The notes: generated by a model not told the origin, from the sequence alone. A stretch of DNA of 45,724 nt from Candidatus Gastranaerophilales bacterium (GCA_944324365.1 CALUWA010000015.1:1-45724); one strand, 5' to 3'. Shown: positions 8,657 through 18,578, numbered from the stretch's first letter. Program-made: numbers and translations.

Positions 8657-9022
8657 ATGTATGAAATAAAAACCCAGGCCTTTTTTTCGGCGGCGCATCA
8701 TTTGTTGAATTATGACGGCGAATGCGAAAACCAGCATGGTCATAATTGGATGGTTGAAGCTTATGTAAAAGGTGAAACGTTAGATAAAAGCAATATTTTA
8801 ATTGATTATAAAGTATTAAAAAGAGAATTAAATGCGGTTTTGGATCTTCTTGATCATAAGGATATTAATGAACTTCCGGAGTTCAACGGAGAAAGTCCGA
8901 GCAGTGAAATGATTGCAGCTTTTATCTATTCAAAACTTAAAGAAAAAGTCGTTCAGTTAAGCAAGGTTTCGGTTTGGGAAACCCAGACTTCCTGCGCAAG
9001 TTATTATGAAGAAGAAGTATAG
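8657..9022 (+). CDS. queD: QueD/6-pyruvoyl-tetrahydropterin synthase family
   Basis: A 121-residue member of the PTPS/QueD family, at the usual length. FSAAHHL provides the first zinc histidine (H14), and CENQHGHNW gives the catalytic C23 and zinc ligands H27 and H29; later VWETQTSCASY contains the conserved Glu that binds the pterin. QueD makes 6-carboxytetrahydropterin in the queuosine (preQ1) pathway. No other queuosine genes lie in the window. A strong TAGGAGA precedes the ATG. It sits between kdsC and uppP in a compact operon. Confidence 0.9.
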   Translation: MYEIKTQAFFSAAHHLLNYDGECENQHGHNWMVEAYVKGETLDKSNILIDYKVLKRELNAVLDLLDHKDINELPEFNGESPSSEMIAAFIYSKLKEKVVQLSKVSVWETQTSCASYYEEEV

Positions 9023-9036
9023 TCAGGAGATTTTGA

Positions 9037-9879
9037 ATGAATTTTATACAGGCAATTTTAATGGGATTTGTGCAGGGTCTGAGCGAATTTTTACCTATTT
9101 CAAGTTCTGCCCATCTGATTTTTACCTCAAACTTTTATAAAGTATTTAAAGGGATAGAGATTGTTCAGCACTCAAATGAAGAGGTGTTTTTTGATATAAT
9201 GGTTCATTTGGGTACTCTTATTGCTGTTTTGATATTTTTTAGAAAAGATATTGCAAAGATTTGTACCGCTATGTGGAGGGCTCTAGTTAACAAGGATTGG
9301 TCTGATACGGAGGCTAAAATGGGGTTGTATATTATAGGCGGAACGGTTATTACGGTGGCGATGGCGCTTCCTTTGCAGAATATCGCGGAGGCTTTGGTTT
9401 TTAAGCCGGAATTTGCCGGAGTTTTGTTGTTCTTGACAGGGTTTGTGCTTTTGTTTAGTGAATGGCTTTCTAAAAGAACTGCAGCCAAAAAGAATGAAGT
9501 TGATTTGAAATCTTCAATTTTTATCGGACTTGCGCAAGGGCTTGCGGCTTTGCCGGGATTTTCCAGATCAGGATGGACTATTGCAGCAGGGCTTTTCAGC
9601 GGGCTTGACAGGACAACGGCGGCAAGATATTCTTTCTTGCTCAGTATTCCGATTATTTTAGGCGCTTCAATGGTTTATCCGCTTGTGCATATTGATGTCC
9701 ATGAAGCATTATCTTATAATTGGCATGCTATACTTGCCGGAACTTTTGTTTCGGGTATCGTAGGGTATTTATGTATTAAATATTTTATGAAATTTATTTC
9801 TAAATTTTCTCTTGCATTATTCGGTTACTATTGTATTATTGCAGGGCTTTTGGCGGCTGTGTTTTTCAGCATTTATTAA
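9037..9879 (+). CDS. uppP: undecaprenyl-diphosphatase UppP (BacA)
   Basis: A 280-residue integral membrane phosphatase. The two signature regions are present: GFVQGLSEFLPISSSAHL (10-27), and GLAQGLAALPGFSRSG in the second half, with the SRSG motif and the essential Arg. It dephosphorylates undecaprenyl pyrophosphate to regenerate the lipid carrier for peptidoglycan and O-antigen synthesis. CAGGAGA precedes the ATG. It is the last gene of the kdsC-queD-uppP operon, consistent with an envelope theme. Confidence 0.95.
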   Translation: MNFIQAILMGFVQGLSEFLPISSSAHLIFTSNFYKVFKGIEIVQHSNEEVFFDIMVHLGTLIAVLIFFRKDIAKICTAMWRALVNKDWSDTEAKMGLYIIGGTVITVAMALPLQNIAEALVFKPEFAGVLLFLTGFVLLFSEWLSKRTAAKKNEVDLKSSIFIGLAQGLAALPGFSRSGWTIAAGLFSGLDRTTAARYSFLLSIPIILGASMVYPLVHIDVHEALSYNWHAILAGTFVSGIVGYLCIKYFMKFISKFSLALFGYYCIIAGLLAAVFFSIY

Positions 9880-9965
9880 TGTAAAAAAATGTAACAAACA
9901 AAACACAGATAGCAAAAAAAAATATTCAGGGGTCTTATACATTTAGACATATGTGTGGAGTGGAA

Positions 9966-11081
9966 ATGATTTTACCTGTTCAAAATTATCGTAATAATAA
10001 TATACAGTTTGCTGCTAAGCAAAATACGCAAGCAAAATCAGAAAATATCCAGGGGCCGGAAAAAGAAGAGTATCTTTTTGTAACTCATAACGGGAAACGT
10101 ATTAGTAAAAGTGAGTTAAAGAAACATCAGGCAGTTCCTGTGGATAACAATTTGCGCAACCGTATGTATATTTCGTGGGATAAATTCAGCAATGCGATAA
10201 CAATGTATCCTGCAAGAGGTTTAAAGGGTAGTAAAAACTCAAATTTCTACGAATTTTTGACAATGGGTACGGTTCCTTATTTGGCCGGCAGTGCAATGCT
10301 TATGGCTGTATTCAATTCAGCAAATAAACTGTTTGCAAGTCACAGGGATACTGCATATGCATCTGCATTTGGCAAAAAGATGGCTTTGGGTGTTTTATTT
10401 TACGGTTTAGCAAAGAATTTTTCAAAATCATTTGTAACAACTCCGGTCAGATGGTTTACAGGTGTTGATACGGAGCAGCCGTATGTAAAATTATGCTATA
10501 AACTTCCTGAACATAAAAACGATGGCGATACACCTTCTGTTGAATTCCATAAAGTTTACGAAAGTTTGGAATTTCCTTATTGGAATTTGAATTACGGCGA
10601 CACCTCAAAAGGTGAGCCTATGAATATATATTACGATAAAGTTGCTAAAAAATTAGGCCTTGGATCAAATCTCAGAGATTCGGATCAGGATGCAAAACCA
10701 AGGATTAAAGAAATTGCCGTAAAAACAAATTTGGCAAAAACATTCTCTTCATATTTGTGGGCTGCAGTCGGCGTTTGTGTTGCACTCCAGCAGCCTTGGG
10801 ATGATTATTTTAAAGTTGCAACTTTAAAATTCTGGCAGCCTAAGAAATTTTTATCATCAATAGGTACTTTCTGTGACAGTATGGCAAACAGTATTTCTGA
10901 CTTTGTGAAAGGACCTGAAGGGGCAAAAGGTATTAAAAAATACGCAGGAGCTGCGCTTTTGGGTACTGCTGCCGCTTCCACTCTGATTGGAATTGTGAAT
11001 GTCCTTACAAGTTCCAACAAGCCGTCAAAACTTGATTCGGCAGATATTATCGAAAAGGACAGAAAGTATGTGGTGAACTAA
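9966..11081 (+). CDS. hypothetical membrane protein with N-terminal IQFAA motif
   Basis: An unknown protein of 371 residues. I chose the ATG at 9966, because GTGGAGTGGAA acts as a ribosome site in front of it and because the N-terminus MILPVQNYRNNNIQFAA then fits the shared N-terminal motif (IQFAA at 13-17); another ATG lies at 9951. Hydrophobic segments occur near residues 100-118, 130-145, 260-275 and 325-345. The middle part is soluble. One base separates its stop from the ATG of the next gene, so translation is probably coupled. No homologous family is known to me. Confidence 0.65.
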   Translation: MILPVQNYRNNNIQFAAKQNTQAKSENIQGPEKEEYLFVTHNGKRISKSELKKHQAVPVDNNLRNRMYISWDKFSNAITMYPARGLKGSKNSNFYEFLTMGTVPYLAGSAMLMAVFNSANKLFASHRDTAYASAFGKKMALGVLFYGLAKNFSKSFVTTPVRWFTGVDTEQPYVKLCYKLPEHKNDGDTPSVEFHKVYESLEFPYWNLNYGDTSKGEPMNIYYDKVAKKLGLGSNLRDSDQDAKPRIKEIAVKTNLAKTFSSYLWAAVGVCVALQQPWDDYFKVATLKFWQPKKFLSSIGTFCDSMANSISDFVKGPEGAKGIKKYAGAALLGTAAASTLIGIVNVLTSSNKPSKLDSADIIEKDRKYVVN

Positions 11082-11082
11082 T

Positions 11083-13719
11083 ATGCAGACAAACTTAATT
11101 AACAGCTACATACAAAATAAACCATTGCCTCAGAATAATAAAAAAGCTTCTGATAATATTGAAATTGTAACCCGCCGCAAAGCAAAACCTGATTTTGATA
11201 TTAACAGGGAATTAGCTAACAGAACTTTTATCAGACCGCTTGCTCCAAAGGGGCATATTATTAAAGATAATATATGGGCTGCACCAGCAGCATTTGCCAA
11301 TAACATGATTTACGACATGAAAGCATTGAAGGCGGCTTGGAAGGGTGATGCGAATGACCACCAGCTTGGTAAGCTAAACGATGTCGGGATGAAACTCGGA
11401 GGTCTCGGAATTGCTGCATATTTATTTAATATGAAGAAAACTCCGGTTAAAAAGGGTATGGAATTTGTAGGTTTGGCCTCATTTTTTGCTTCAATGTCGT
11501 TATGGCGTTATTTAGCATTGGAACTTCCGGCAAGAGCTGTTCACGGTTTTAATCCTTTTATGCGTTATGAGGACAGTCAGGGCAGAAAGAAAGAATTCTT
11601 CCAGGATAACCAATATCTTCCATATGATATGATTTCTGATAAGACAATTAACAGAGTTGCAAACAGAAGAAGAATTCCTAAAAATATGCCAAATAAAAGG
11701 GATGCGGTTCAGGACGAAATGCGAACAATTGCACTCCAAAATTATACAATGTGGATGCTTACAGCAGGGCCTGCAACTCCATTATTAAGTTCTTTGATTT
11801 GTAACAGATTGGAGCCTAAGCTTGAAAATGCTTACAGCTACTTTATGAACAAGAAAGTTGATAATATACTTGTTAATTTCTCCGAAGTTCAGTCAAAATA
11901 TAAGACCGGTAATATAGAAAAAGATGTTAACAGTGTTCTTGAGATGTATAAGGGCAGAGTTGTTGACGATGAAGTTTTGAACAGTCTTTCATCTGCGCTT
12001 ACTCAAGAGTTAAATCCTAAAGTTGCGCAAGGGATGAAGGCAGATTTGGCAAATATGCTGACATCTGATAAATATATTGTATCTAAATTACAGAAAAAAG
12101 ATGTAATTGATACTGTTGTATCTGTTGTTAAAAGTGTTTCAGAGGATAAAAATCTGCATGCCAACATGTCTAAAATTATTCCGACAGCTGAACAGCTTAC
12201 CGCTGTTTTTGATAAAGTTGACGGACAAAAACTTGATACTATGCAGCTCAAGGATATTGCAGATGCGGTTGTCGGCGATGTTACCGAAAACCTGAAAAAA
12301 TTAAATAAAAACGGACTTAAAGTAGATAAGCATACTATCAAAAATATTGTTAGAGCATTTTATGGTAGTTCAGTCACTGATGGGCCTTTAATGGCTGTAT
12401 TAACAAATCGTCCGGCAAAAGTTTTGGATGATGAAGCTCAAAATACTATTAAAAAGATTGCTTCGAGAATGTCCGCATTCTGTGCCGAAAATAATACATT
12501 AAGTGTGTATGCATTTAAGAAACTTGCATTTGCGCCTGATACTTCTAAAGGTAAGTTCTGGAATGATTTTGTACAAGAAATGACCAAGCTTTTGGAAATC
12601 ACAAACGAAGAAATTGCAAATACGAGATATGACAGACCGCTTGTTGCAAAATTACTTCAATCAAAATTCCAAAAGATAGCTGCTGATAAAAATAAATATG
12701 AGCAAGTAGTTAGAACTGCTGCATCTATTTATAAGGGAAAAATCGAAAGTACAGTTAAGCCTGATGATATGACAGGCAGGTATATAAAACAGCTGGAGGC
12801 TTCTTATACTGCTGCGGCTAAAGATTTTGGCGAAATGGGATTAACCAAGACGGTAGAAAAGCTTGTCGGCAAAAACGGAAGCGAAACAGGTTCTCTGTTG
12901 GAGGTTTCAAGATCTTTTGTAAATGACAATTTGTCAAACGTTAAAAATTCATTTGCAAGATTTTTCAATACCCTTAATTTCTACAGGGCTGTTGTAAATG
13001 ATCCAAGTTTGGATTTTGCAAATCACTATAAAATAAAGATTGGTAGTGACGAAAATGCATATATAGAAACAAGAAATATTACCCAAAAAATGCTCAAAGA
13101 AGTAAAAGAAGAAATATATGCTCTTAGCGAATTTCTGGCAGTGAGCGGCAGAATTTCAGATTATTCGGTAAAATTTGAATTTTTAAGAAATCTTACACCT
13201 AACGATAAGGATTTTGGGCCGCTGTCATTTAATCCGGATGGATCTATTAATTTTAAATATTATAATAAAAAGGCTTTGGCTTCAAACGGTGTGTTTATTC
13301 CGAGTGATACAAACTTCTTCAAACGTGTAATGAATGTTTTATATGATGGTCCGATTCAACCTGAAACAGAAGCTGCGCTTGGGGAAAAAGCGCCAATGGT
13401 TAAAAATATTTTAGAAGAATACAGAAAAAATATGGTTGACGAGGTCGGTAACCTTAATAATTTTGCGTTGCCATCGAAAGTTATGCTTGATCAGTGGACT
13501 AAGGATGGGGCCAGGATTTATTCTAAAGGTTCACCTAGTTTGAGAAGCCTATATGTCGGCACTCCGCTTGATGAGATGATTGCTAATAGCGTAAAACTTA
13601 CTTATAATACAAATAAGTGGTTGAAAATATTTGGTTGGACTACAGGCGGGTTGTATGCGTTTACGGTGCTTTCACAATTATTCTTCGGCGGCAGCAAAAA
13701 AGTAGATAAAAAGAAATAG
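11083..13719 (+). CDS. large hypothetical protein (878 aa)
   Basis: A long protein without a family I recognise. The N-terminal quarter contains short hydrophobic stretches (for example around 120-150 and 215-235) and a segment around 150-180 (LALELPARAVHGFNPFMRYED). A long helical, Lys/Asp-rich middle follows, and a C-terminal membrane segment (WLKIFGWTTGGLYAFTVLSQLFF) ends in a short Lys-rich tail, so it is probably anchored to the inner membrane. The N-terminus is Asn/Gln-rich but the Phe motif of its neighbours is not obvious. It is coupled to the gene upstream (1 bp) and lies 8 bp before the GH13 gene. Confidence 0.7.
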   Translation: MQTNLINSYIQNKPLPQNNKKASDNIEIVTRRKAKPDFDINRELANRTFIRPLAPKGHIIKDNIWAAPAAFANNMIYDMKALKAAWKGDANDHQLGKLNDVGMKLGGLGIAAYLFNMKKTPVKKGMEFVGLASFFASMSLWRYLALELPARAVHGFNPFMRYEDSQGRKKEFFQDNQYLPYDMISDKTINRVANRRRIPKNMPNKRDAVQDEMRTIALQNYTMWMLTAGPATPLLSSLICNRLEPKLENAYSYFMNKKVDNILVNFSEVQSKYKTGNIEKDVNSVLEMYKGRVVDDEVLNSLSSALTQELNPKVAQGMKADLANMLTSDKYIVSKLQKKDVIDTVVSVVKSVSEDKNLHANMSKIIPTAEQLTAVFDKVDGQKLDTMQLKDIADAVVGDVTENLKKLNKNGLKVDKHTIKNIVRAFYGSSVTDGPLMAVLTNRPAKVLDDEAQNTIKKIASRMSAFCAENNTLSVYAFKKLAFAPDTSKGKFWNDFVQEMTKLLEITNEEIANTRYDRPLVAKLLQSKFQKIAADKNKYEQVVRTAASIYKGKIESTVKPDDMTGRYIKQLEASYTAAAKDFGEMGLTKTVEKLVGKNGSETGSLLEVSRSFVNDNLSNVKNSFARFFNTLNFYRAVVNDPSLDFANHYKIKIGSDENAYIETRNITQKMLKEVKEEIYALSEFLAVSGRISDYSVKFEFLRNLTPNDKDFGPLSFNPDGSINFKYYNKKALASNGVFIPSDTNFFKRVMNVLYDGPIQPETEAALGEKAPMVKNILEEYRKNMVDEVGNLNNFALPSKVMLDQWTKDGARIYSKGSPSLRSLYVGTPLDEMIANSVKLTYNTNKWLKIFGWTTGGLYAFTVLSQLFFGGSKKVDKKK

Positions 13720-13727
13720 GGTTTAAT

Positions 13728-15479
13728 ATGTTGAATACAATCAATTTAATGAATTTAAAACTAAATAATATTCAGCAGAGGACAAATAACATTAGTCCGC
13801 AAAGAACATATACCCAAAGTCAGGTTAGTTTTAAAGGCGGATTGTTATCACAGTTCCTTGATAACCAGGCAATGATAAATGCGCCGGCTGTGAACAAACC
13901 GGAAGAAGCCCAACAAGTCGATGACGCCAGACCTGTTAAAAAGATGCTTTATACAAATGATTTGCGTACCTTATTCAGAAACTGTGATGCCAAAATTCTG
14001 GCTATAATTCCTAGAATATTTAATGCAAAAGATGAAAACGGAAACGAATATATAGACGGAAATGAAGAACATGGTACTTTCAAGAATGCGATTGAGCGTT
14101 TGGATGAAGTAAAAGAAGATGGGTTTAATACTCTTCATGTTCTTCCTATTCATCCGCCGGGAACTCAACAGGCAATGGGAACTGCTGGGTCTGTATATTC
14201 TCCTTTGGATATGCTTGCAATAGATCCTATGCTTGCGGATAAAAATGACCCGCGTCCGGTAAAAGAACAGTTTAAAGATTTTATCAATGAATGTCACAAG
14301 CGCGATATTAAAGTAATGCTGGATCTTCCTAGCTGTGCTTCAACCGAGATGTTTGAACAGCATCCTGAGTGGATGGCTATGGAAAAAGACGGTATGGCTA
14401 AGACCCCGCAAGGTTGGAATGATATCAGAATGTTTCAGCCTTGGGAAGACGAAGGAAAAAGAACCCTTAACCCTAAATTATTGGAAATGCATAAACAATT
14501 TATAGATATGTGTATTGATTTGGGAGTTGACGGTATAAGAGCAGATGTTGCTAGAGCTAAACCTGTTGAATTTTGGGATATTTTAATCAAATACTCAAGA
14601 CAAAGAGATCCAGAGTTTGCATGGCTTGCGGAAACATATACACATGAAGATGCTTCTCCGATGGTTAATATGCCTGCGGACAGGCCGGATGACGCCCTTC
14701 GCTGCGGATTTGATTCTTATTACGGTCAATATCACTTATTTAATGAGTGGAAGTCTGCTTCTGAATTTATTAATTACATAATTGAACAGCTTGATATGTC
14801 TTATAGTTTGGAGCCGGGTAAGTCTCTTATAGCATCATTTGCTTCACACGATGACCTTTCTCCGATGTTCCATGGCGGAGTCGATTTTTGCAAGATGGTT
14901 ATGGGGCTTCAGTCAACTCTTCCTATGACAAATATGTATCAGGTAGACGGTTTCCAAACCGGTGATTATTATACCAGAGCATATGCGGACAAGTATTCGC
15001 CTGTTACAATGACGGATAATCACGAAATGACAGTCCACTATGGCAAACTTGACTTGTTCAACTTGTCAAGAAAACCGGGCGGAAAAGAAACAACTTTGGA
15101 ACCGTTTGTAAAAGATTGTCATGCACTCAGAGACGAATATTCTGATATTGTAGGTCCAAAAGGTACGTTTATTGTTCTTGACAAAGAAGGTGACAAAAAC
15201 GACCAAATAATTACTTATGCAAGACATTATCAGGGCAAAACACTTCTTGTTGTTGCAAATAAGAATGTAAACCGTGCTGTTGCGTGCAAAATTAAAATCC
15301 CTACTTTAAAAGCTGATCAGCCTTTGGAAAACTTACTTCCGTCTTACGGCAAAGAAAGTATATTCCAAGCAGTTGACGGTGAGTTGAGAGTAGATGTAGG
15401 CCCTTCAAGGGTACACGTATTTGAAATAGATACTCCTAATATTGAAAAATATACAAATAAAGTATACAGACAAAGATAA
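13728..15479 (+). CDS. GH13 alpha-amylase family enzyme with N-terminal VSFKG motif
   Basis: A 583-residue protein with a GH13 (beta/alpha)8 barrel. GFNTLHVLPIHPPG and VMLDLPSCAS are barrel strands 3-4 region; GIRADVAR gives the nucleophile D273, WLAETYT the acid/base E302, and ASHDD the transition-state stabiliser D375, so the triad is complete. The C-terminal beta domain follows (QIITYARHYQGKTLLVVANKN). The usual NHD near strand 7 is SHDD here. There is no signal peptide; the first 38 residues are Asn/Gln-rich and end in VSFKGG (33-38). Substrate (glycogen, starch-like glucan or trehalose-related) is not clear. It ends a tightly packed group of three genes. Confidence 0.85.
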   Translation: MLNTINLMNLKLNNIQQRTNNISPQRTYTQSQVSFKGGLLSQFLDNQAMINAPAVNKPEEAQQVDDARPVKKMLYTNDLRTLFRNCDAKILAIIPRIFNAKDENGNEYIDGNEEHGTFKNAIERLDEVKEDGFNTLHVLPIHPPGTQQAMGTAGSVYSPLDMLAIDPMLADKNDPRPVKEQFKDFINECHKRDIKVMLDLPSCASTEMFEQHPEWMAMEKDGMAKTPQGWNDIRMFQPWEDEGKRTLNPKLLEMHKQFIDMCIDLGVDGIRADVARAKPVEFWDILIKYSRQRDPEFAWLAETYTHEDASPMVNMPADRPDDALRCGFDSYYGQYHLFNEWKSASEFINYIIEQLDMSYSLEPGKSLIASFASHDDLSPMFHGGVDFCKMVMGLQSTLPMTNMYQVDGFQTGDYYTRAYADKYSPVTMTDNHEMTVHYGKLDLFNLSRKPGGKETTLEPFVKDCHALRDEYSDIVGPKGTFIVLDKEGDKNDQIITYARHYQGKTLLVVANKNVNRAVACKIKIPTLKADQPLENLLPSYGKESIFQAVDGELRVDVGPSRVHVFEIDTPNIEKYTNKVYRQR

Positions 15480-15512
15480 TTTTCAGGCACACATTAAATA
15501 AACCAAGCAAAG

Positions 15513-15535
15513 AGACACCTTCGGGTGTTCTTTTT
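15513..15535 (+). terminator. rho-independent terminator
   Basis: GACACC and GGTGTT pair around a TTCG tetraloop and are followed by CTTTTT. It ends the three-gene transcript that finishes with the GH13 enzyme. Confidence 0.8.
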
Positions 15536-15548
15536 GTGAAGTGCAATA

Positions 15549-15576
15549 TTGAATATCTTTGAAAATATGGTATAAT
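15549..15576 (+). promoter_or_regulatory. sigma70-type promoter for the ankyrin gene
   Basis: TTGAAT (15549-15554) and TATAAT (15571-15576) are separated by 16 bp. It lies between the terminator of the preceding operon and the ankyrin-repeat gene. Confidence 0.6.
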
Positions 15577-15603
15577 TCAAATACCAAAAAGAGAGGAATG
15601 GCT

Positions 15604-16191
15604 ATGAAAAAGTTGTTTATGGTTCTATTATTGATAACGGCATTTCAGGGCATAACGTTTGCGCAAGATGAAAGTGTTCAGTTGTCTGAAAAAGAGCAGT
15701 GTATTAAGCAGATTTTGGAAAATGATTACAAATTTAATTCGTTTGGTTTCTTTTCGGCAATTACGGATGGAAATTCCAAGTATGTAGATTTGTTCTTAAA
15801 GGCAGGCATGGATCCGAATACTACTTATTTAAAGGTTCCAGCAATTTACACCGCAATAGCAAGCAGACAGCCGAAAATCGTAGAACTGCTGTTGGATGCC
15901 GGTGTTGATCCAAATCAAAAGTTTGGCGGCTTAACTCCTATGATGTATGCCATAAGATATAGAGATCAGGCAATCGTAAGTTTATTAATTTCGCATGGCG
16001 CAAATGTAAATATGAGTGCCAATTCAGTTTATCCGATAAGTTATGCTATACAGAAAAAGGATACTTATATTGTAAAAACTTTGGTTGAAGCCGGGGCTGA
16101 GATTACGGATGATGATATGATTGATGCCATTAAGTCCAAAAATTCCGAGATTAAAAGTCTTGTGTTGAAAAATTATAAAACCGAAGAGTAA
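15604..16191 (+). CDS. exported ankyrin-repeat protein
   Basis: A protein of 196 residues from the ATG at 15604, preferred because GAGAGG is then 7 bp upstream; an ATG at 15598 is too close to it. A signal peptide (KKLFMVLLLITAFQGITFAQ) is followed by about four ankyrin repeats: GNSKYVDLFLKAGMDPN, RQPKIVELLLDAGVDPN, RDQAIVSLLISHGANVN and KDTYIVKTLVEAGAE. Ankyrin repeats bind protein partners; the location would be periplasm or outside. It is a single-gene unit between a good promoter and a bidirectional terminator. Confidence 0.85.
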   Translation: MKKLFMVLLLITAFQGITFAQDESVQLSEKEQCIKQILENDYKFNSFGFFSAITDGNSKYVDLFLKAGMDPNTTYLKVPAIYTAIASRQPKIVELLLDAGVDPNQKFGGLTPMMYAIRYRDQAIVSLLISHGANVNMSANSVYPISYAIQKKDTYIVKTLVEAGAEITDDDMIDAIKSKNSEIKSLVLKNYKTEE

Positions 16192-16197
16192 ATATTA

Positions 16198-16224
16198 GGG
16201 GCTGAAAAAATCAGCCCCGTTGTT
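16198..16224. terminator. bidirectional terminator between convergent genes
   Basis: GGGGCTGA (16198-16205) and TCAGCCCC (16211-16218) form a perfect 8-bp stem with an A5 loop, followed by a T-rich stretch. It serves the ankyrin gene on the plus strand and may serve the helicase gene on the minus strand. Confidence 0.7.
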
Positions 16225-16229
16225 TTATC

Positions 16230-18578
16230 TTATCCTATTGCAGGTTCTTTGTTAATTAGTTCTATCGCATCACTTATATTTTGTTTCAAATCTCTGTAGT
16301 ATGTTTTATCTTCTTCTGTTTTTGCATTTTTCAGACCATCTTCGCATATTGTATTCATTTGTTTTAGAAGATCTATAGTCATCATGATGCCCTTAAACTG
16401 TGTTCCTTCGTCTTTATACTTGCGCTTATCTGCTGTGTAGTATAGCCGGCTCCAGTTTTGGATTGAATCTTCGTTTGAGTTGTTTAAGTCCGCCCAGGTA
16501 TAAATATTTTTTGTAAGGTCGTAATTTGCTTCTACCGGCAAAAATAAGTTATTACCGTCTTTTGAGAGTGTATTGTATTCGTTGAGCGTTTTATTTAGTT
16601 TTTTTATAAATTTGGTTAATTGTTCATTTTCATGTTCAAAAGATAGTGTGTTATAGTCGTAGTTTGCAAATTTTCCGTTCTCGTTTTTTGTGTCAAGGTT
16701 TGCAAGAGTGCCGACAGCGGCAGCGAGTTCTACAGGACTCATTTCTTTGAAAGCTTTTGAACTTACCATTTCCATAATAGGAATTTGTTCATAACCGTTT
16801 AAATCAGCGATTAGAGATCCCTTTGTCGTAAGTTTGCCGTTTGGGGTAAGATAGCCGAAATGCTTCATAATAGAAATCTTTTTATCAAACATTCTTTTCA
16901 GGTTTTGTTTGTTCTTTTCGGCAACACGCGGGTTTTTGTTGTATGTATAAAAGGATTTGTCGCAAATAAGATTCAGCATTTCATCGTTTTGACAGGCTTC
17001 GTAATACTTTGCGATAAATGAATAATCCGGTTTGAATGCACTTTTCAGGTTGTTTGGTTTTGAATTGACCAGTTTATTAAATACGGCTTCCTGTTCCTGG
17101 TTAAGGCTTAGTGTATAACAGTAGCCTATCTTATCAATTCCGCGTCTGCCGGCGCGTCCTGCCATCTGGTGAAATTCATTTGGGGATATTTCCCGTTTGT
17201 TATCCGGGCCGTCAGGTGTTGAAGAAGGTTTTCTTGTTGCAGTTATAACAGTTGTTCTTGTCGGCATATTAATACCTGCTGAAAGGGTTTCTGTTGCAAT
17301 AACTGCTTTTATAAGCTTTTTCTGGAATAATTCCTCTACAAGTTCTTTTTGGGTAGGCAAAAGCCCTGCATTGTGAATTGCATAGCCTTTTAAAAGTGCT
17401 TTGGTATTAAGAGATTCCCCAAGATATTTCCCCGATTGTTCGTATTCTTCCAGAATTTTTTGAATTTCTTCGCGTTCTTCGTCAGTTGTTAATTTTACAC
17501 CGTATTTTGTCAGATATTCAAGGATGTCTTTGCTGTTCTTTTTGTCAAATACAAAGAATATCGCAGGAAGTTTGTCCTCATCCTTTAAATCTCTTATGAC
17601 ATCTGCATAAGTATATGCCGGAATAATTCCTTTTTTCTCCGCAAGTTTTGCTAATTTTTCGATTTGTTCGTTGTACTTATTTTTCTTCTTTGATTTACCG
17701 GCAGGGCTTTCGTTTGTTACTGTTATATTCTTAAATTCAAGCGGTACATGTCTGTTTTCCGGCGGAACATCTATTAAAACCGTGTGTATAGGAAGCTGGG
17801 TATCTGCTTTGTAGTTTCTTAAATCTCTGTTCGTTCCGGATACTAATTCCGGGCTTTCCTGATCCCTTACGTTTGCCATCCAGCCTGCAATGTCTTTATT
17901 GTTGCCTATTGTTGCGGATAAAGATAACAGCTGGGTATCCGGGTCGGATAAGAAAATTGATTGTTCCCAAATTCCGCCTCTGTCTACATCTCCAAGGTAA
18001 TGAAGTTCGTCAAAAATGACCGTTCTTAAGCCGTCAAGCATATCATTGTGGCGTCCGAATTTTTCGCCGAAAACCATGTTTCTGTATACTTCTGTGGTCA
18101 TTATTATGATGGGAGCATCTTTGTTAATTTTTGTGTCGCCGGTTAGTATGCCGACGTTTTCTTTTCCGTATATTCTTTGAAAATCTCTGAATTTTTCGTT
18201 GCTGAGTGCTTTAAGAGGAGTTGTATAAAAAGTTTTTTCGCCGTTGTTTAAGTTGTTTGTGATTGCATAATGCGCAATTGCGGTTTTTCCTGTTCCGGTT
18301 GGAGCTGTGACTAAAACATCGTTATTCATATAAATGTTTTGCGCCGCTGCTTTTTGAAAATTGTCGGCTTTTGCGCCGGCCGGCAACTGAAAATAGTTAT
18401 TGTCTACTGTTTTGTCAAAATTATTTCCGGTAAAATTTATATTTCCGATACCGCTGTAGGAAAGATAGTTTAATATTGCCTGCGGGGTGATTTGCGCATA
18501 ATCTCTTTGGATGTTTTGTCTGTAATTTTGTTTGTTATATTTTGCCGGAGCCTGGCAGTTGATTGCTGAAACTTTCAT
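16230..18578 (-). CDS. Ski2-like superfamily 2 helicase with N-terminal INFTG motif
   Basis: A 782-residue SF2 helicase. Walker A is APTGTGKT (92-99), motif Ib TPLKALSNEKF, motif II DELHYLGD (190-197), motif III LSATIGN, and motif VI QMAGRAGRRG. DELH and the AGRAGRRG form place it with Ski2/Mtr4-type RNA helicases, as found in cyanobacteria. The C-terminal part matches the winged-helix/ratchet region only loosely. The first 55 residues are Gln/Asn/Tyr-rich and end with INFTG at 47-51, so a standard helicase has been given an extra N-terminal piece that carries the motif common to this window. Likely role: RNA unwinding in decay or ribosome assembly. Confidence 0.85.
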   Translation of the reverse strand: MKVSAINCQAPAKYNKQNYRQNIQRDYAQITPQAILNYLSYSGIGNINFTGNNFDKTVDNNYFQLPAGAKADNFQKAAAQNIYMNNDVLVTAPTGTGKTAIAHYAITNNLNNGEKTFYTTPLKALSNEKFRDFQRIYGKENVGILTGDTKINKDAPIIIMTTEVYRNMVFGEKFGRHNDMLDGLRTVIFDELHYLGDVDRGGIWEQSIFLSDPDTQLLSLSATIGNNKDIAGWMANVRDQESPELVSGTNRDLRNYKADTQLPIHTVLIDVPPENRHVPLEFKNITVTNESPAGKSKKKNKYNEQIEKLAKLAEKKGIIPAYTYADVIRDLKDEDKLPAIFFVFDKKNSKDILEYLTKYGVKLTTDEEREEIQKILEEYEQSGKYLGESLNTKALLKGYAIHNAGLLPTQKELVEELFQKKLIKAVIATETLSAGINMPTRTTVITATRKPSSTPDGPDNKREISPNEFHQMAGRAGRRGIDKIGYCYTLSLNQEQEAVFNKLVNSKPNNLKSAFKPDYSFIAKYYEACQNDEMLNLICDKSFYTYNKNPRVAEKNKQNLKRMFDKKISIMKHFGYLTPNGKLTTKGSLIADLNGYEQIPIMEMVSSKAFKEMSPVELAAAVGTLANLDTKNENGKFANYDYNTLSFEHENEQLTKFIKKLNKTLNEYNTLSKDGNNLFLPVEANYDLTKNIYTWADLNNSNEDSIQNWSRLYYTADKRKYKDEGTQFKGIMMTIDLLKQMNTICEDGLKNAKTEEDKTYYRDLKQNISDAIELINKEPAIG

